The translations under genes and the position numbers were made by a program. A stretch of 64,000 bases of DNA. It comes from Conexibacter sp. DBS9H8 (GTDB lineage Bacteria; Actinomycetota; Thermoleophilia; Solirubrobacterales; Solirubrobacteraceae). The DNA lies in contig NZ_CP097128.1 of the NCBI RefSeq assembly GCF_023330685.1, positions 2,170,001 through 2,234,000 of the forward strand, in the 5' to 3' direction. The notes beneath the pieces were generated by a model. It was not told where the DNA came from, made no database searches, and saw only the letters and a list, made by a program, of their open reading frames with translations. Positions 49,664-62,321 of the stretch are shown one piece after another (position 1 is the first letter of the stretch; every line of letters starts with the position of its first letter).

Positions 49664-51373
49664 GTGCTCGAACGCCTGCTGATCGAGAACCTGCTGCTGA
49701 TGGAGCGGGCCGAGCTCACCCTCGGCCCCGGGCTCAACGTCCTCACCGGAGAGACCGGCGCCGGCAAATCCCTGCTCGCCTCCGCGCTCGATCTCCTGCT
49801 CGGCGGCCGGACCCGCGCCGGGTTGGTGCGGGACGGAGCCGCGGAGGCCTACGTCGAGGGGATCTTCACGCTGCCGCCCTGGCTGGCCGGGGACGAACGG
49901 CTGCCCGCCGACGCGCAGGAGCTTGTGCTCGCCCGACGCGTGTGGCCCGACGGCCGCACCCGAGCCTATCTCTGCGGTCGGGCGGCGACCCTTGCCGATC
50001 TCCGTGAGCTCGGAGCCCGCCTGCTCGCCTTCTACGGCCAACATGAGCACCGCAAGCTGACCGTCACCGCCGCCCAGCTCGACGTGCTCGACCGCTACTG
50101 CGGACCGGCTCAGGGGCAGAGGCGGGCCGAGGTCACCATCGCTCACGAAACCGTCCGCCGGATCGAGGCCCGCCTTGGTGGCCTCGGCACCGACGCGGGA
50201 GCGCGCGAGCGTGAGCTCGACCTGATCGCCTTCGAACTCGCTGAGATCGACGCGGTCGCCCCGTCGGTGACAGAGGAGGCCGATCTGCGCGGCGAACGGG
50301 AGCGGCTGCGGCATGCCGAGGGCCTCCGGGCGGCTGCTGCCGCCGCCGCCGACGGCCTGTCGCCGCGGGAGGAGGGGACCGGCGCGGTCGGACTGCTCGC
50401 CCGCGCCGCCGAGGAGATCGCCGCCGCCGCCGCGTTCGACGGCCAGCTCGGCGCCGTGGCCGAGCGTCTCTCCTCCCTGCGCTATGAGGCCGAGGACGTC
50501 GCCGGGGAGCTGCGTGCCTACTTTGAGGCGGTGGAGGCCGAGCCGGGTCGCCTCGAGGCCGTAGAGGACCGGCTCGAGGCGCTCGCCCGGCTGATGCGCA
50601 AGCACGGCGGCAGCGTCGAGGCGGTGCTCGCCCACGCCGAGCGCTGCCGCGCCCGTGAGGCCGAGTTGCGCGGCCTCGACGTCAACCTCGCCGCGCTCGA
50701 GGGTGAGCTGGCCCAGGCCCGCGCGCACCGGGCTGCGCTCGCGGACGAGCTCACGGAGGCGCGCCGGGCCGCCGCACCTGAGCTCGCCGCGGCGGTCGTC
50801 GAGCGGCTGGGGGAGCTGGCGATGGCCGAGGCGAGGTTTGAGGTGACCGTCACTCCGCGCCCCGACGGTCCCGCGGCGAGCGGGCAGGACGTCGTCGAGT
50901 TCCTCATCGCCCCGAACCCGGGGCTGGCGATCGGCCCGCTCCGTGAGGTCGCCTCCGGGGGGGAGATGTCGCGGGTGATGCTCGCGCTGCTCTCGGTCGC
51001 CCACGCGCCTGGCCATCGGGTCAGTCCCGGTGGGTCCGAGGGGGACGACCCGGCGGCACGAGGGGAGGCCCTGCTCGTCTTCGATGAGATCGACGCCGGC
51101 ATCGGCGGCCACACCGCGCGAGCGGTCGGCAGCCATCTGCGCGCGCTCGCCGTGGGCCGCCAGGTCCTCTGCATCACGCACCTGCCCCAGGTCGCGGCGC
51201 TCGCGCACCGGCACTTCAGCATCGTCAAGGACAACCGCCGATCCCCGTCGGTGACGACCGTCAGCCGACTCGACGGCGACCGCATCCTCGCGGAGCTCGT
51301 GCGGATGCTCGGGGCCGACGCCGAGGACACCGCAGCTCGGGGGCATGCCCGCGAGCTGCTCAAAGCCGCCTGA
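49664..51373 (+). CDS. recN: DNA repair protein RecN
   Basis: SMC-like ATPase of double-strand break repair. The 569-residue protein has Walker A TGETGAGKSLL (about 29-39), coiled-coil arms (about 140-370), signature ASGGEMSRVMLALL, Walker B LLVFDEIDAGIGG and the D-loop/H-loop LCITHLPQVAALAHRHF. Preceded by TAGAAC, a weak -10 candidate 6 bases before the GTG. The tlyA-nadK-recN order is widely conserved. Confidence 0.94.
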   Translation: MLERLLIENLLLMERAELTLGPGLNVLTGETGAGKSLLASALDLLLGGRTRAGLVRDGAAEAYVEGIFTLPPWLAGDERLPADAQELVLARRVWPDGRTRAYLCGRAATLADLRELGARLLAFYGQHEHRKLTVTAAQLDVLDRYCGPAQGQRRAEVTIAHETVRRIEARLGGLGTDAGARERELDLIAFELAEIDAVAPSVTEEADLRGERERLRHAEGLRAAAAAAADGLSPREEGTGAVGLLARAAEEIAAAAAFDGQLGAVAERLSSLRYEAEDVAGELRAYFEAVEAEPGRLEAVEDRLEALARLMRKHGGSVEAVLAHAERCRAREAELRGLDVNLAALEGELAQARAHRAALADELTEARRAAAPELAAAVVERLGELAMAEARFEVTVTPRPDGPAASGQDVVEFLIAPNPGLAIGPLREVASGGEMSRVMLALLSVAHAPGHRVSPGGSEGDDPAARGEALLVFDEIDAGIGGHTARAVGSHLRALAVGRQVLCITHLPQVAALAHRHFSIVKDNRRSPSVTTVSRLDGDRILAELVRMLGADAEDTAARGHARELLKAA

Positions 51374-54414
<3,041 letters not shown>

Positions 54415-54488
54415 GGGGCGCCCAGGCCGTCCCGCCGACCCACCGGGCGGAGGCAGGAGCCCGGGCGCGGAGGCGGAATCTCACAGGC

Positions 54489-55439
54489 ATGGCCGTTCTT
54501 GCTCCGGGCGTGAGCGTCGCCGCCCCCGCCACCGCGATGGGTGAGCTGACCCTCGATTTCCTCGCCACCCTCGAGCTCGAGCGCGGACTGTCTCGCAACA
54601 CGCTCGAGGCCTACCGTTCGGACCTGACCCAGTACCGGGCCTTCCTCGAGCGCCAAGGCGCCGACCCGCTCACGGTCGGCCCGCGCGAGCTGAGCGCGTT
54701 CATTGACGAGCTCGCCTCCGCGCCGGAGCGCCCGGCCGCCCCGGCGACCCTGCAGCGCAAGATCGCCTGCCTGCGCAGCTTCTATCGCCACCTGCGCCGG
54801 GAGCAGCTGATCGAGCAGGACCCGACCCGTGAGCTGCGGTCCCCGCGGGCTCGTGAGCGGCTGCCCCACGTGCTCAGCCGGGATGAGGTCAACCGCCTGC
54901 TCGCTCAGCCGGCCGGTCACACCCCCGGGGCGCTGCGCGACCGAGCGCTGCTGGAGACGATGTACGCCTGCGGGCTGCGGGCCTCAGAGACGGTCGGCCT
55001 CGAGCTGGGTCACGTCGACCTTGACAGCGGCGTACTCCTTGCCCGTGGCAAGGGCTCCAAGGAACGGCTTGTCCCGGTCGGCGCCGCCGCCCGGACGGCG
55101 CTGGAAGCCTACCTCCGCCGTGGCCGCCCGCAGCTCGTCGGGATCACCGAGGAGCCCCACGTCTTCGTCAACCTGCGCGGCGGTGCGCTCAGCCGTCAGG
55201 GGCTTTACAAGATCGTCCAGGGGCACGCCGCCAGGGCCGGCCTCGCGGACCGGATGAGCCCCCACACCCTCCGGCATACGTTTGCCACCCACCTGCTCGC
55301 CGGAGGCTGTGATCTCCGTTCCCTCCAGGAGATGCTCGGCCACGCGGACATCGCCACCACGCAGGTGTACACGCACCTGTCCGCCGACCGCCTCCGCGAC
55401 GTCTACTTCGACGCGCACCCGCGCGCCCAACGCCGCTGA
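54489..55439 (+). CDS. xerD: Tyrosine recombinase, XerD-like
   Basis: A 316-residue Xer recombinase. Core-binding domain (LTLDFLATLELERGLSRNTLEAY) and catalytic residues Arg (YACGLRASETVGL), Lys (GKGSKERLVPVG), HTLRHTFATHLL, LGHADIATTQ and Tyr in VYTHL are all present. It is a paralogue of the gene at 41589 and somewhat closer to canonical XerD. ATG 54537 is an alternative start removing 16 residues. Confidence 0.9.
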   Translation: MAVLAPGVSVAAPATAMGELTLDFLATLELERGLSRNTLEAYRSDLTQYRAFLERQGADPLTVGPRELSAFIDELASAPERPAAPATLQRKIACLRSFYRHLRREQLIEQDPTRELRSPRARERLPHVLSRDEVNRLLAQPAGHTPGALRDRALLETMYACGLRASETVGLELGHVDLDSGVLLARGKGSKERLVPVGAAARTALEAYLRRGRPQLVGITEEPHVFVNLRGGALSRQGLYKIVQGHAARAGLADRMSPHTLRHTFATHLLAGGCDLRSLQEMLGHADIATTQVYTHLSADRLRDVYFDAHPRAQRR

Positions 55440-55501
55440 GCCGACGGCGGCTCCGGCGCTCTGTCGCGAGGCGGCTCGGGCGCTGGGACCCGGGGCGATG
55501 C

Positions 55502-55507
55502 GAGAAT
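55502..55507 (+). promoter_or_regulatory. Putative -10 box (GAGAAT) of lipoprotein gene
   Basis: GAGAAT ends 6 bases before the GTG at 55514; variant of TAnnnT. Confidence 0.3.
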
Positions 55508-55513
55508 CGCCGC

Positions 55514-56209
55514 GTGACTCCGTCTGACCTTCACCGGCCCGAGCGTCGGCGCTCACGCCGGCCGGGCCGGTGCCGAGCGGCCCGGCGGCCCGCCGCCCGG
55601 GGATTCATCCTCGGCGTCGGCGTCGGTCTCAGCGTCGCCCTCAGCGGCTGCGCCCGGCGCGTCCAGCTGCCGAGCCTCACGACCCCGGTCGCGCCGGGCC
55701 GGTTCCTGCAGATCGCCTACCCCAAGGACGGGGTCCGCCTCGACGTTCCCGCCGGCTGGAGCCTCACCGACGAGCCGCCGCCGCTGGTGGCGGTCATCTC
55801 CTCCGGGCCGGCTCTGATCGCCCTGTGGCACTATCGGCGCCCCGGAAGCACCGGGGCGAGCAGCCTGGCGGCGCTCGAGGTCCGCCGGGCCGCCCTGCTC
55901 GCCGCCGCGCGCCGCCGGGACCCGTCCCTGCAGGTGAACGCGACCGCGCTCACCCACCTCGATGGCGCCGGTGCGGTGATCCTCGACGTCACCGGACGGG
56001 TCGGCGCCCGGCTGCGGCGGATCCGCTCCGAGCACGTCTATCTGCCGGGGGCCGAGATCGTCCTGGAGACCTACAGCCCGCCGGCGCTGTTTCCCGCCCT
56101 CGATCGCCGCGTCTTCTCACCCGTCCGCCACTCGCTCGCCCTCCTCTCCGGTGGCCGTTCCCGCCTCGGGGCAGCGCACACGACGACGGTCGCCGGAGCG
56201 GTGCCGTGA
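55514..56209 (+). CDS. Probable lipoprotein of unknown function
   Basis: A 231-residue protein. A long Arg-rich N-region (1-30) precedes the hydrophobic stretch FILGVGVGLSVALSGC, with a lipobox LSGC and Cys46 as the lipid-modified residue. The mature part resembles small alpha+beta domains of actinobacterial lipoproteins (YPKDGVRLDVPAGWSL; GAVILDVTGRV). No named family recognised. GTGA overlap couples it to deoB, an unexpected partner. Confidence 0.7.
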   Translation: MTPSDLHRPERRRSRRPGRCRAARRPAARGFILGVGVGLSVALSGCARRVQLPSLTTPVAPGRFLQIAYPKDGVRLDVPAGWSLTDEPPPLVAVISSGPALIALWHYRRPGSTGASSLAALEVRRAALLAAARRRDPSLQVNATALTHLDGAGAVILDVTGRVGARLRRIRSEHVYLPGAEIVLETYSPPALFPALDRRVFSPVRHSLALLSGGRSRLGAAHTTTVAGAVP

Positions 56210-57420
56210 ACGGTGCCCGTCGCGCGTTCATCGTCGTCATCGACGCCTGCGGGGTCGGCGCGCTGCCGGACGCCGAGGCCTACGGGGATGCGGGGACCAA
56301 CACGCTCGGCCACCTCGCCACCGCCGTCGGCGGGCTGTCGCTGCCGACGCTCCAGCGTCTTGGCCTCGGGAACATCCTTCCCGTCGCCGGGGTAACGCCG
56401 ACGGCGGCGCCGGTCCTTCACGGCCGCCTCGCCGCAATCGGCCCGGGCAAGGACTCGACGGCCGGGCACTGGGGACTGATGGGCGTCGCCGCTCCCACGC
56501 CGCTGCCGACCTTCCCGGACGGTTTCCCGCCTGCCGTCGTTGCGATGATCGAGGCGTTCACCGGCGCTCCTGTGCTCTGTAACCGGCCGGCCAACGGGAT
56601 TGAGGCGATCGACACCTACGGTGAGGCCCAGCTTCGCGGCGGAGGCGTGATCCTCTACACGAGCAAGGACTCGGTGCTCCAGATCGCCGCCCACACCGAC
56701 ATCCTGCCAATCCCCGAACTGCACCGCCTGTGTGCGGCGATCCGTGACGCGCTCCCGCCGGAGTGCGCCGTCGGACGGGTGATCGCCCGTCCCTTCAGCG
56801 GCTCACCGGGCGCGTTCGTCCGCGCTGACGGGCGCCGCGACTTCAGCATCGCGCCGCCGGGCCGCTCCTACCTCGAGGCGGTCCAGGCCGCCGGGATCCC
56901 GGTCCACACGGTCGGCAAGGCCGGCCAGCTGATGGGAGGCGTCGGCGTCGACGTCGCCCACGCAGGCTCCGACAATCCGACCGCCCTCGCAGTCACGGGA
57001 CAGCTGTTGGAGGGGCTCGCCGGCGGGCTCGTGTTCGTCAACCTCGTCGACACCGACCAGCGCTACGGCCACCGCCATGACGCGCCTGGTTTCGCCGCCG
57101 CCCTCGCGGAAATCGACGATCACCTCCGCCGGTGGCTCGACCGCCTCGGTCCGGGTGACCTGCTCATCCTCACCGCCGACCACGGCGTCGACGTCACCGC
57201 CGCGCACACCGACCATACGCGCGAGTACGCACCGCTGCTCGCCGTCTTCCCCGGATCCCGTGGCCGCCACGACGGCATCCTCGCCGACGTCGGCGCCAGC
57301 GCGCTCGCCTGGCTCACCGGAGGCGGGTCCGCTGTGCCGCCCGTTCCCGTCGACCCCCACCCCGGAGGACCGGCCGTCCGGTTCGAGGAGCTGCCCGGAC
57401 GGTCTTTCCTCGATGCCTGA
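56206..57420 (+). CDS. deoB: Phosphopentomutase DeoB
   Basis: Interconverts (deoxy)ribose 1- and 5-phosphate in nucleoside breakdown. The 404-residue alkaline-phosphatase-fold enzyme has IDACGVGALPDAEAYGD, the phosphoryl-accepting Thr region GKDSTAGHWGLMG, NLVDTDQRYGHRHD and TADHGVD for the Mn site. GTG start overlaps the lipoprotein stop; it overlaps mutM by 8 bases. Confidence 0.93.
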   Translation: MNGARRAFIVVIDACGVGALPDAEAYGDAGTNTLGHLATAVGGLSLPTLQRLGLGNILPVAGVTPTAAPVLHGRLAAIGPGKDSTAGHWGLMGVAAPTPLPTFPDGFPPAVVAMIEAFTGAPVLCNRPANGIEAIDTYGEAQLRGGGVILYTSKDSVLQIAAHTDILPIPELHRLCAAIRDALPPECAVGRVIARPFSGSPGAFVRADGRRDFSIAPPGRSYLEAVQAAGIPVHTVGKAGQLMGGVGVDVAHAGSDNPTALAVTGQLLEGLAGGLVFVNLVDTDQRYGHRHDAPGFAAALAEIDDHLRRWLDRLGPGDLLILTADHGVDVTAAHTDHTREYAPLLAVFPGSRGRHDGILADVGASALAWLTGGGSAVPPVPVDPHPGGPAVRFEELPGRSFLDA

Positions 57421-58252
57421 GCTGCCCGAGGTCGAGACGATCCGGCGCCAGCTCGCCCCCCAGCTTATCGGCGCGACGCTCACCCGCGTGGAGATCCTCG
57501 ATCCCCGCTGGACCCGTCCGGTCGACCCCAAGCCGGTCTCTAAGGCGCTCACCGGAGCGGTCGTCGTGAGCCTCGACCGGGCGGGCAAGTACCTCATCTG
57601 GGGCCTCGATGGGGACCGCCAGCTGCTCATGCATCTGCGGATGAGCGGCGCCCTGCTGTGGAGCCCCGTCCCCGAGCCGATCCACACCCGGGTCCGGTTC
57701 TCCCTCGACTCCGGACAACGGGTCTGCTTTACCGACCCGCGCCGGTTCGGCACCGGTCAGCTGTTCGGCTCCCGGATCGACCTGGACGCCCACCTCGCCG
57801 CACGGCTCGGTCCCGAGCCGCTCACCCCGGCCTTCAGCGCCGCGGTGTTGGCGCGCCGGGCCCGCGGCCGGTCCGCGCCCGTGAAGGCGTTCATCCTCGA
57901 CCAGCGCGAGATCGCCGGGGTCGGCAACATCTACGCCGATGAATCGCTGTTCCGGGCGCGGATCCACCCTCTCACGCCCGTCGGGGCGCTCAGCGCCTCC
58001 CGCTGGAAGGCGCTCGCCACTGCGATTGAGGCGGCGCTGGCCCTCGGGATCGACGCCAAGGGCGCGAGCATCGACGACTTTCGCCACGTCGACGGTCAGC
58101 GCGGCAGCTTCCAGGACAGCTTCCTCGTCTACGGGCGCACAGGGCAGCCCTGCCCGGTCTGTGGCACGCCGATCAGCAAGCTCGTCGTCGGCGGGCGCGG
58201 AACCCACATCTGCGAGCGCTGTCAGCGCCGGCCGCGGCGCCTCCGCCGCTGA
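57413..58252 (+). CDS. mutM: Formamidopyrimidine-DNA glycosylase MutM
   Basis: Excises 8-oxoguanine and FaPy and cleaves the strand. The 279-residue protein begins MPELPEVETIRRQL, giving the catalytic Pro after Met removal and the adjacent Glu; LLMHLRMSG, the helix-two-turn-helix GVGNIYADESLFRARIHP and the C-terminal zinc finger CPVCG...CERCQ are intact. Starts inside deoB. Confidence 0.95.
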   Translation: MPELPEVETIRRQLAPQLIGATLTRVEILDPRWTRPVDPKPVSKALTGAVVVSLDRAGKYLIWGLDGDRQLLMHLRMSGALLWSPVPEPIHTRVRFSLDSGQRVCFTDPRRFGTGQLFGSRIDLDAHLAARLGPEPLTPAFSAAVLARRARGRSAPVKAFILDQREIAGVGNIYADESLFRARIHPLTPVGALSASRWKALATAIEAALALGIDAKGASIDDFRHVDGQRGSFQDSFLVYGRTGQPCPVCGTPISKLVVGGRGTHICERCQRRPRRLRR

Positions 58253-58268
58253 CCCGCGGCGGCCGCGT

Positions 58269-58529
58269 TCAGGCCGTCAGGGTGAGCAGCTCTGACAGCT
58301 TGCCGGCACGGTCGACGGCCCGCAACTCCTCAAAGCCGCCGACGACGTTGTCGCCGACGACGACCTGGGGGAAGGACCATCCGCCGGTCAGGGCGACGAG
58401 CTTGTCCCGGTCCTCGGTCGAACGGGACATCATGATCTCGTTGAAGGAGACCCCCCGCTTCTTCAGGAGCGCCTTGGCGCCCTCACAGAACGGGCACATC
58501 GTGGTGGAGTAAACGGTGACCTCTGCCAT
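58269..58529 (-). CDS. Glutaredoxin-like protein
   Basis: An 86-residue glutaredoxin/NrdH-type thioredoxin fold with the redox pair CPFC (YSTTMCPFCEGAKALL) and the cis-Pro segment GWSFPQVVVGDNVVGGF. In actinobacteria such proteins (mycoredoxin group) use mycothiol; whether that applies here is unknown. Divergent from recO with only 17 bases between start codons; its TATCCT box (58539-58544, minus strand) overlaps the recO Shine-Dalgarno. Confidence 0.9.
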   Translation of the reverse strand: MAEVTVYSTTMCPFCEGAKALLKKRGVSFNEIMMSRSTEDRDKLVALTGGWSFPQVVVGDNVVGGFEELRAVDRAGKLSELLTLTA

Positions 58530-58538
58530 ACTTCAGAA

Positions 58539-58544
58539 AGGATA
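58539..58544 (-). promoter_or_regulatory. -10 box (TATCCT) of glutaredoxin gene
   Basis: TATCCT on the minus strand ends 9 bases before the glutaredoxin ATG. On the + strand the same bases (AGGATA) form part of the recO ribosome-binding site. Confidence 0.5.
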
Positions 58545-58546
58545 GC

Positions 58547-59284
58547 GTGGGGTTTTCGCTCAAGACAGACGCGATCGTATTGCGATCGATCCGCTACGGT
58601 GAGGCTGACCGGATCCTCCATCTCTACACCCCCGCCCACGGGCGAGTCTCGGCGATCGCCAAGGGCGCCCGCCGGGCCCGCTCCCGTTTCGGCGCCCGGC
58701 TCGAGCCGTTCATGGAGGTCGCGCTGCTGCTGCGGACGGGCCGTTCGGAGCTGGCGACCGTCACCGGGGCTGACACGATCGACGCGCGTCCGGGCCTGTG
58801 GGGGTCGGCTGCCGCTCTCGACGGCGCCGCCAGGGCCGCCGACGCGGTCGCACGCCTGTTTGAGACCGACGACCCGCATCCGGAGGTCTACACCCTGCTC
58901 GCGAACGAGCTCACGCTGCTCGCGGCCGGCCTCGACGCGGTGGCAACCGTGGAGCTCGCGCATCTGGCCAACGGTCTCGCCTTCCGGCTCAAGCTGCTGC
59001 TCGCCGCCGGCATCCTGCCTCAGCTCGGATCGTGTGCGAGCTGCGGGGAGCGCGACCACCTCTGTGCCTTCTCCGCCGCCGCCGGAGGCGTCGTCTGCGC
59101 CGCCTGCGAACGTGGCGCCTTCCCGCTCGGCGAGGAGGCGTACGGGTTCATGGTCGCCGCCGTCGGCCAGCCGCTCACCGGCGCCCCGGTCGCCTCGGCG
59201 CGTGCTCTCGCCCAAGCCGAGCGGGCGATCCGGGAGACCGCCGAGCAGCACGCGAACGTGCGCCTGCGCCCACTCGCCGCTTAG
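58547..59284 (+). CDS. recO: DNA repair protein RecO
   Basis: RecFOR-pathway mediator that loads RecA. The 245-residue protein has the N-terminal OB fold (GFSLKTDAIVLRSIRYGEADRIL), a helical middle and a zinc module with CASCGERDHLC...CAAC. GTG start with AAAGGA upstream. Confidence 0.93.
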   Translation: MGFSLKTDAIVLRSIRYGEADRILHLYTPAHGRVSAIAKGARRARSRFGARLEPFMEVALLLRTGRSELATVTGADTIDARPGLWGSAAALDGAARAADAVARLFETDDPHPEVYTLLANELTLLAAGLDAVATVELAHLANGLAFRLKLLLAAGILPQLGSCASCGERDHLCAFSAAAGGVVCAACERGAFPLGEEAYGFMVAAVGQPLTGAPVASARALAQAERAIRETAEQHANVRLRPLAA

Positions 59285-59314
59285 AACCGCTCCCGCCGCC
59301 ACCCCCGTCGCTGT

Positions 59315-59320
59315 CACAAT
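59315..59320 (+). promoter_or_regulatory. Putative -10 box (CACAAT) of dgt
   Basis: CACAAT ends 6 bases before the dgt GTG; variant of TAnnnT. Confidence 0.3.
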
Positions 59321-59326
59321 CGAGCC

Positions 59327-60373
59327 GTGAGCACCCCGGCGATCAGGACCCACCCCAGCGGCCCGGTCGCCGCCGCCTTCCACGCCCGCGCCCGCGCCCG
59401 GGAGGAGCGCGAACTGAGTCCGCTTGCGACCCCTTCCTACCCGGCCGCCCGCGCCCGGCCGGAGGGTGACTGCGGCCTGCGCACCCCGTTTCAGCGTGAC
59501 CGGGACCGGATCGTCCACTCCAAGGCGTTCCGGAGGCTCAAGCACAAGACCCAGGTGTTCGTCCTCCCCGAGGGCGACCACTACCGCACCCGCCTCACCC
59601 ACACGCTCGAGGTCACTCAGGTCGCCCGCACGGTCGCCCGCGCCCTCCGGCTCAATGAGGACCTCGTCGAGGCGGTCGGCCTCGGCCACGACCTCGGCCA
59701 CCCGCCGTTCGGGCACATCGGTGAGGACGCCCTGCATCGCCGCCTGACCGAGCGGTTCGGCGAGCGTTTCTGGCACAACGAGCAGTCGCTGCGGGTCGTC
59801 GACTGCCTTGAGCGTGACGGCGCCGGGCTCAACCTCACCGACCCCGTCCGTGACGGGATCCTCGGCCACTCCGGCCGCGCGGAGCCGCCCCGCAGCCTCG
59901 AGGGCCAGATCGTCCGGGTTGTCGACCGGATCGCCTACCTCAATCACGACATCGATGATGCGCTGCGGGCCGGGGTGATCGGGCCCGATGACCTGCCGCC
60001 CGGGCTGATCGACACGCTGGGGGAGACCGGGCCCGAGCGGATCGACACCCTCGTCCACGATCTCGTCGAGCACTCGGAGGCGGCCGGGGCGATCGTACAG
60101 GGGGCGGCGACCGGCGCGGCGATGGCGGCGCTGCGCGCGTTCATGTTCGAGCGCGTCTACCTCGGCCCGGCCGCGACCGCCGAGCACGCGAAGATCGACC
60201 TCGTGATCGGCACGCTGTTTGACCACCTCTGCGCCCACCCGGAGGAGATCCCCGCGACGATCCCACCCGGGCCGCTCGCCCGGCGGGTGACCGACCACCT
60301 CGCTGGGATGACCGACCGGTTCTGTCTCGCCCAGTTTCAGGCGCTCACCGTTCCGGTCGCCTTCGCCCCGTGA
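59327..60373 (+). CDS. dgt: Deoxyguanosinetriphosphate triphosphohydrolase-like protein
   Basis: HD-domain dNTP triphosphohydrolase of the 348-residue Dgt-like type. HD metal ligands are visible in RLTHTLEVTQVARTVARAL and GLGHDLGHPPFGHIGE; FRRLKHKTQVF and RTPFQRDRDRIVHSKAF match the family N-terminus. It lies just before dnaG, a frequent arrangement in actinobacteria, joining dNTP control to replication. Confidence 0.92.
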   Translation: MSTPAIRTHPSGPVAAAFHARARAREERELSPLATPSYPAARARPEGDCGLRTPFQRDRDRIVHSKAFRRLKHKTQVFVLPEGDHYRTRLTHTLEVTQVARTVARALRLNEDLVEAVGLGHDLGHPPFGHIGEDALHRRLTERFGERFWHNEQSLRVVDCLERDGAGLNLTDPVRDGILGHSGRAEPPRSLEGQIVRVVDRIAYLNHDIDDALRAGVIGPDDLPPGLIDTLGETGPERIDTLVHDLVEHSEAAGAIVQGAATGAAMAALRAFMFERVYLGPAATAEHAKIDLVIGTLFDHLCAHPEEIPATIPPGPLARRVTDHLAGMTDRFCLAQFQALTVPVAFAP

Positions 60374-60434
60374 GCCGACGTCGAACCGTGGCCGGCAGGG
60401 GCGAGATGGCGGCGCCGAGGCCCGTGGGAGGGCG

Positions 60435-62303
60435 ATGACCCGCTACAGCGCCGATTCCCGCGACCGGGTGCGGGACGCCGTGGACATGGTCGCCCTCATC
60501 GAGGGGCGCGTCGAGCTGCGTCGCGCCGGCCACAACAGCTACTTCGGCTGCTGCCCCTTCCATGAGGAGCGCACCGCCTCCTTCCACGTCCGGCCGGAGG
60601 AGAAGCACTACCACTGTTTCGGCTGCAGCGAATCTGGCGACCCGTTCGACTTCGTCATGGCGACGGAGGGGGTCGACTTCAAGGGAGCCCTCGAGCTGCT
60701 CGCCGAGCGGTTCGGGGTCACCCTCGAGGCCGAGTCCGAGGATCCCGCGGAGGCGGCCGCCCGTGCCCGCCGCGAGCGTCTCTATGCGCTGCTCACGCGG
60801 GCTGCGACCTTCTATGAGCGGATGCTGTGGGAGTCGGCGGAGGCCGCCCCGGCTCGCCGCTACCTGCTCGAGGAGCGTCGCCTCGAGGCTGACGTTCTGC
60901 GCCGTTTTCGGGTCGGCTGGGCCCCCCGGGCCTGGGACCGCCTGCTCACCGGCTGCCGGGCGGCCGGCTTTGTCGAGGCGGAGATGCTCGCCGCCGGGGT
61001 GATCCAGCGCTCCCGTCAGGACCCGTCCCGGCACTTCGATCGTTTCCGCGCTCAGATCACCTTCCCGACCGCCGACGTCCGCGGGCGCGTGATCGGTTTC
61101 GGCGCCCGCAAGCTCCCCGGGGACGACCGCGACTGGCTCGGCAAGTACGTCAACACCGCTGAGGGGGAGATGTACTCGAAACGGTCGGTGTTGTACGGGA
61201 TCGACGAGGCCCGCGCGAGCGCAGCCCGCCGCGGGACGATCATCCTCGCCGAGGGCTACACCGACGTGCTCGCCCTGCATCAGGCCGGGCTCACCCACGC
61301 CGTCGGGATCATGGGCACCTCGCTCACCCGGGAGCAGGTCGCCGAGCTCGTCCGGCTCGTCAACACCGTCGTCCTCTGCCTCGACGCCGACAGCGCCGGC
61401 CAGGAGGCGATGGCCCGCGCCGCGACGCTGTGTGCCCAGACCGGTCTGAGCCTCCGTGTCGTCGGCCTTCCCGCCGGGGCGGACCCGGGGGAGATCATCG
61501 GTCGCGACGGTCCCGAGGCGCTCGCGGGGACCGTCGCCGCGAGCGTCCCCTACGTCGCCTTCGCCGTCGACCGGCTCCTCACCCGGGCCGACCGTGACAG
61601 CGCCGAGGGCAAGGACGCGGCGATCCGGGCGCTCGCCCCGATCCTCGGCCCGCTGCCCGCCAGCGTCCTGCGCGACGAGCTGACCGCCCGCGCCGCCGGC
61701 GCGCTCGGGCTGACCGAGAGCCGCCTGGTCGCGCTGCTCGAACACGCCCGGGCCGGGGGCGGTCCGCCGGGACCACCCCCGGCAGACCCGTCCCCGTCCT
61801 CCGGCTGGACCCCCGCGAGCCCGACGGCGGCCCGGGCGACCGGCGGCACGGCGCGAACCGGGGTCGAGCTCGGGGTCAAGACCGAGCGGGACCTGCTCGC
61901 CATGTGCCTCGCCGGCGGGGAGGTCGGCCGAGCGCTGCTGGCCGACCTCGACGCCGAGGCCCTGCTGACGAGCGCGGTGCTGCGCGCCGCCCGGTTGCGG
62001 CTGCTCGGCCGCGCCCCCGAGGCGGGCGCCCTCGCGGCCACCGGCGTCTCGGAGGCCGAGGTGAGCGTCGCCATCGACGCTCTCGAGGTGCGGGCCGCGC
62101 GGGCGGGACGAACCGTCAGCGCCGACGAGCTCGAGCACGCCCGGCTGTTGCTCGAGCTCGCCCGGGTCGACCGGGAGCTGCAGCGCGCCCGTCTCGCCCG
62201 CCGCGGCGTCCCGGAACTCGCCGCCGCGCGCGAGCGGGTCCGCGCGAGCCTGTCGGCCGTCCTCGCCCGGCTTGAGTCCGACGCCGCGCTCGAGCGGTTC
62301 TGA
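60435..62303 (+). CDS. dnaG: DNA primase DnaG
   Basis: Makes RNA primers at the replication fork. The 622-residue enzyme has a CHC2 zinc finger (CCPFHEERTASFHV...HCFGC, about 37-65), the RNA polymerase core with TOPRIM (ILAEGYTDVLALHQAG and LCLDADSAGQEAM), a Pro/Gly-rich linker (about 445-480), and a helical C-terminal helicase-binding domain. GGGAGGG precedes the ATG. Confidence 0.95.
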   Translation: MTRYSADSRDRVRDAVDMVALIEGRVELRRAGHNSYFGCCPFHEERTASFHVRPEEKHYHCFGCSESGDPFDFVMATEGVDFKGALELLAERFGVTLEAESEDPAEAAARARRERLYALLTRAATFYERMLWESAEAAPARRYLLEERRLEADVLRRFRVGWAPRAWDRLLTGCRAAGFVEAEMLAAGVIQRSRQDPSRHFDRFRAQITFPTADVRGRVIGFGARKLPGDDRDWLGKYVNTAEGEMYSKRSVLYGIDEARASAARRGTIILAEGYTDVLALHQAGLTHAVGIMGTSLTREQVAELVRLVNTVVLCLDADSAGQEAMARAATLCAQTGLSLRVVGLPAGADPGEIIGRDGPEALAGTVAASVPYVAFAVDRLLTRADRDSAEGKDAAIRALAPILGPLPASVLRDELTARAAGALGLTESRLVALLEHARAGGGPPGPPPADPSPSSGWTPASPTAARATGGTARTGVELGVKTERDLLAMCLAGGEVGRALLADLDAEALLTSAVLRAARLRLLGRAPEAGALAATGVSEAEVSVAIDALEVRAARAGRTVSADELEHARLLLELARVDRELQRARLARRGVPELAAARERVRASLSAVLARLESDAALERF

Positions 62304-62321
62304 GCTGACGCCGACGCGGAG

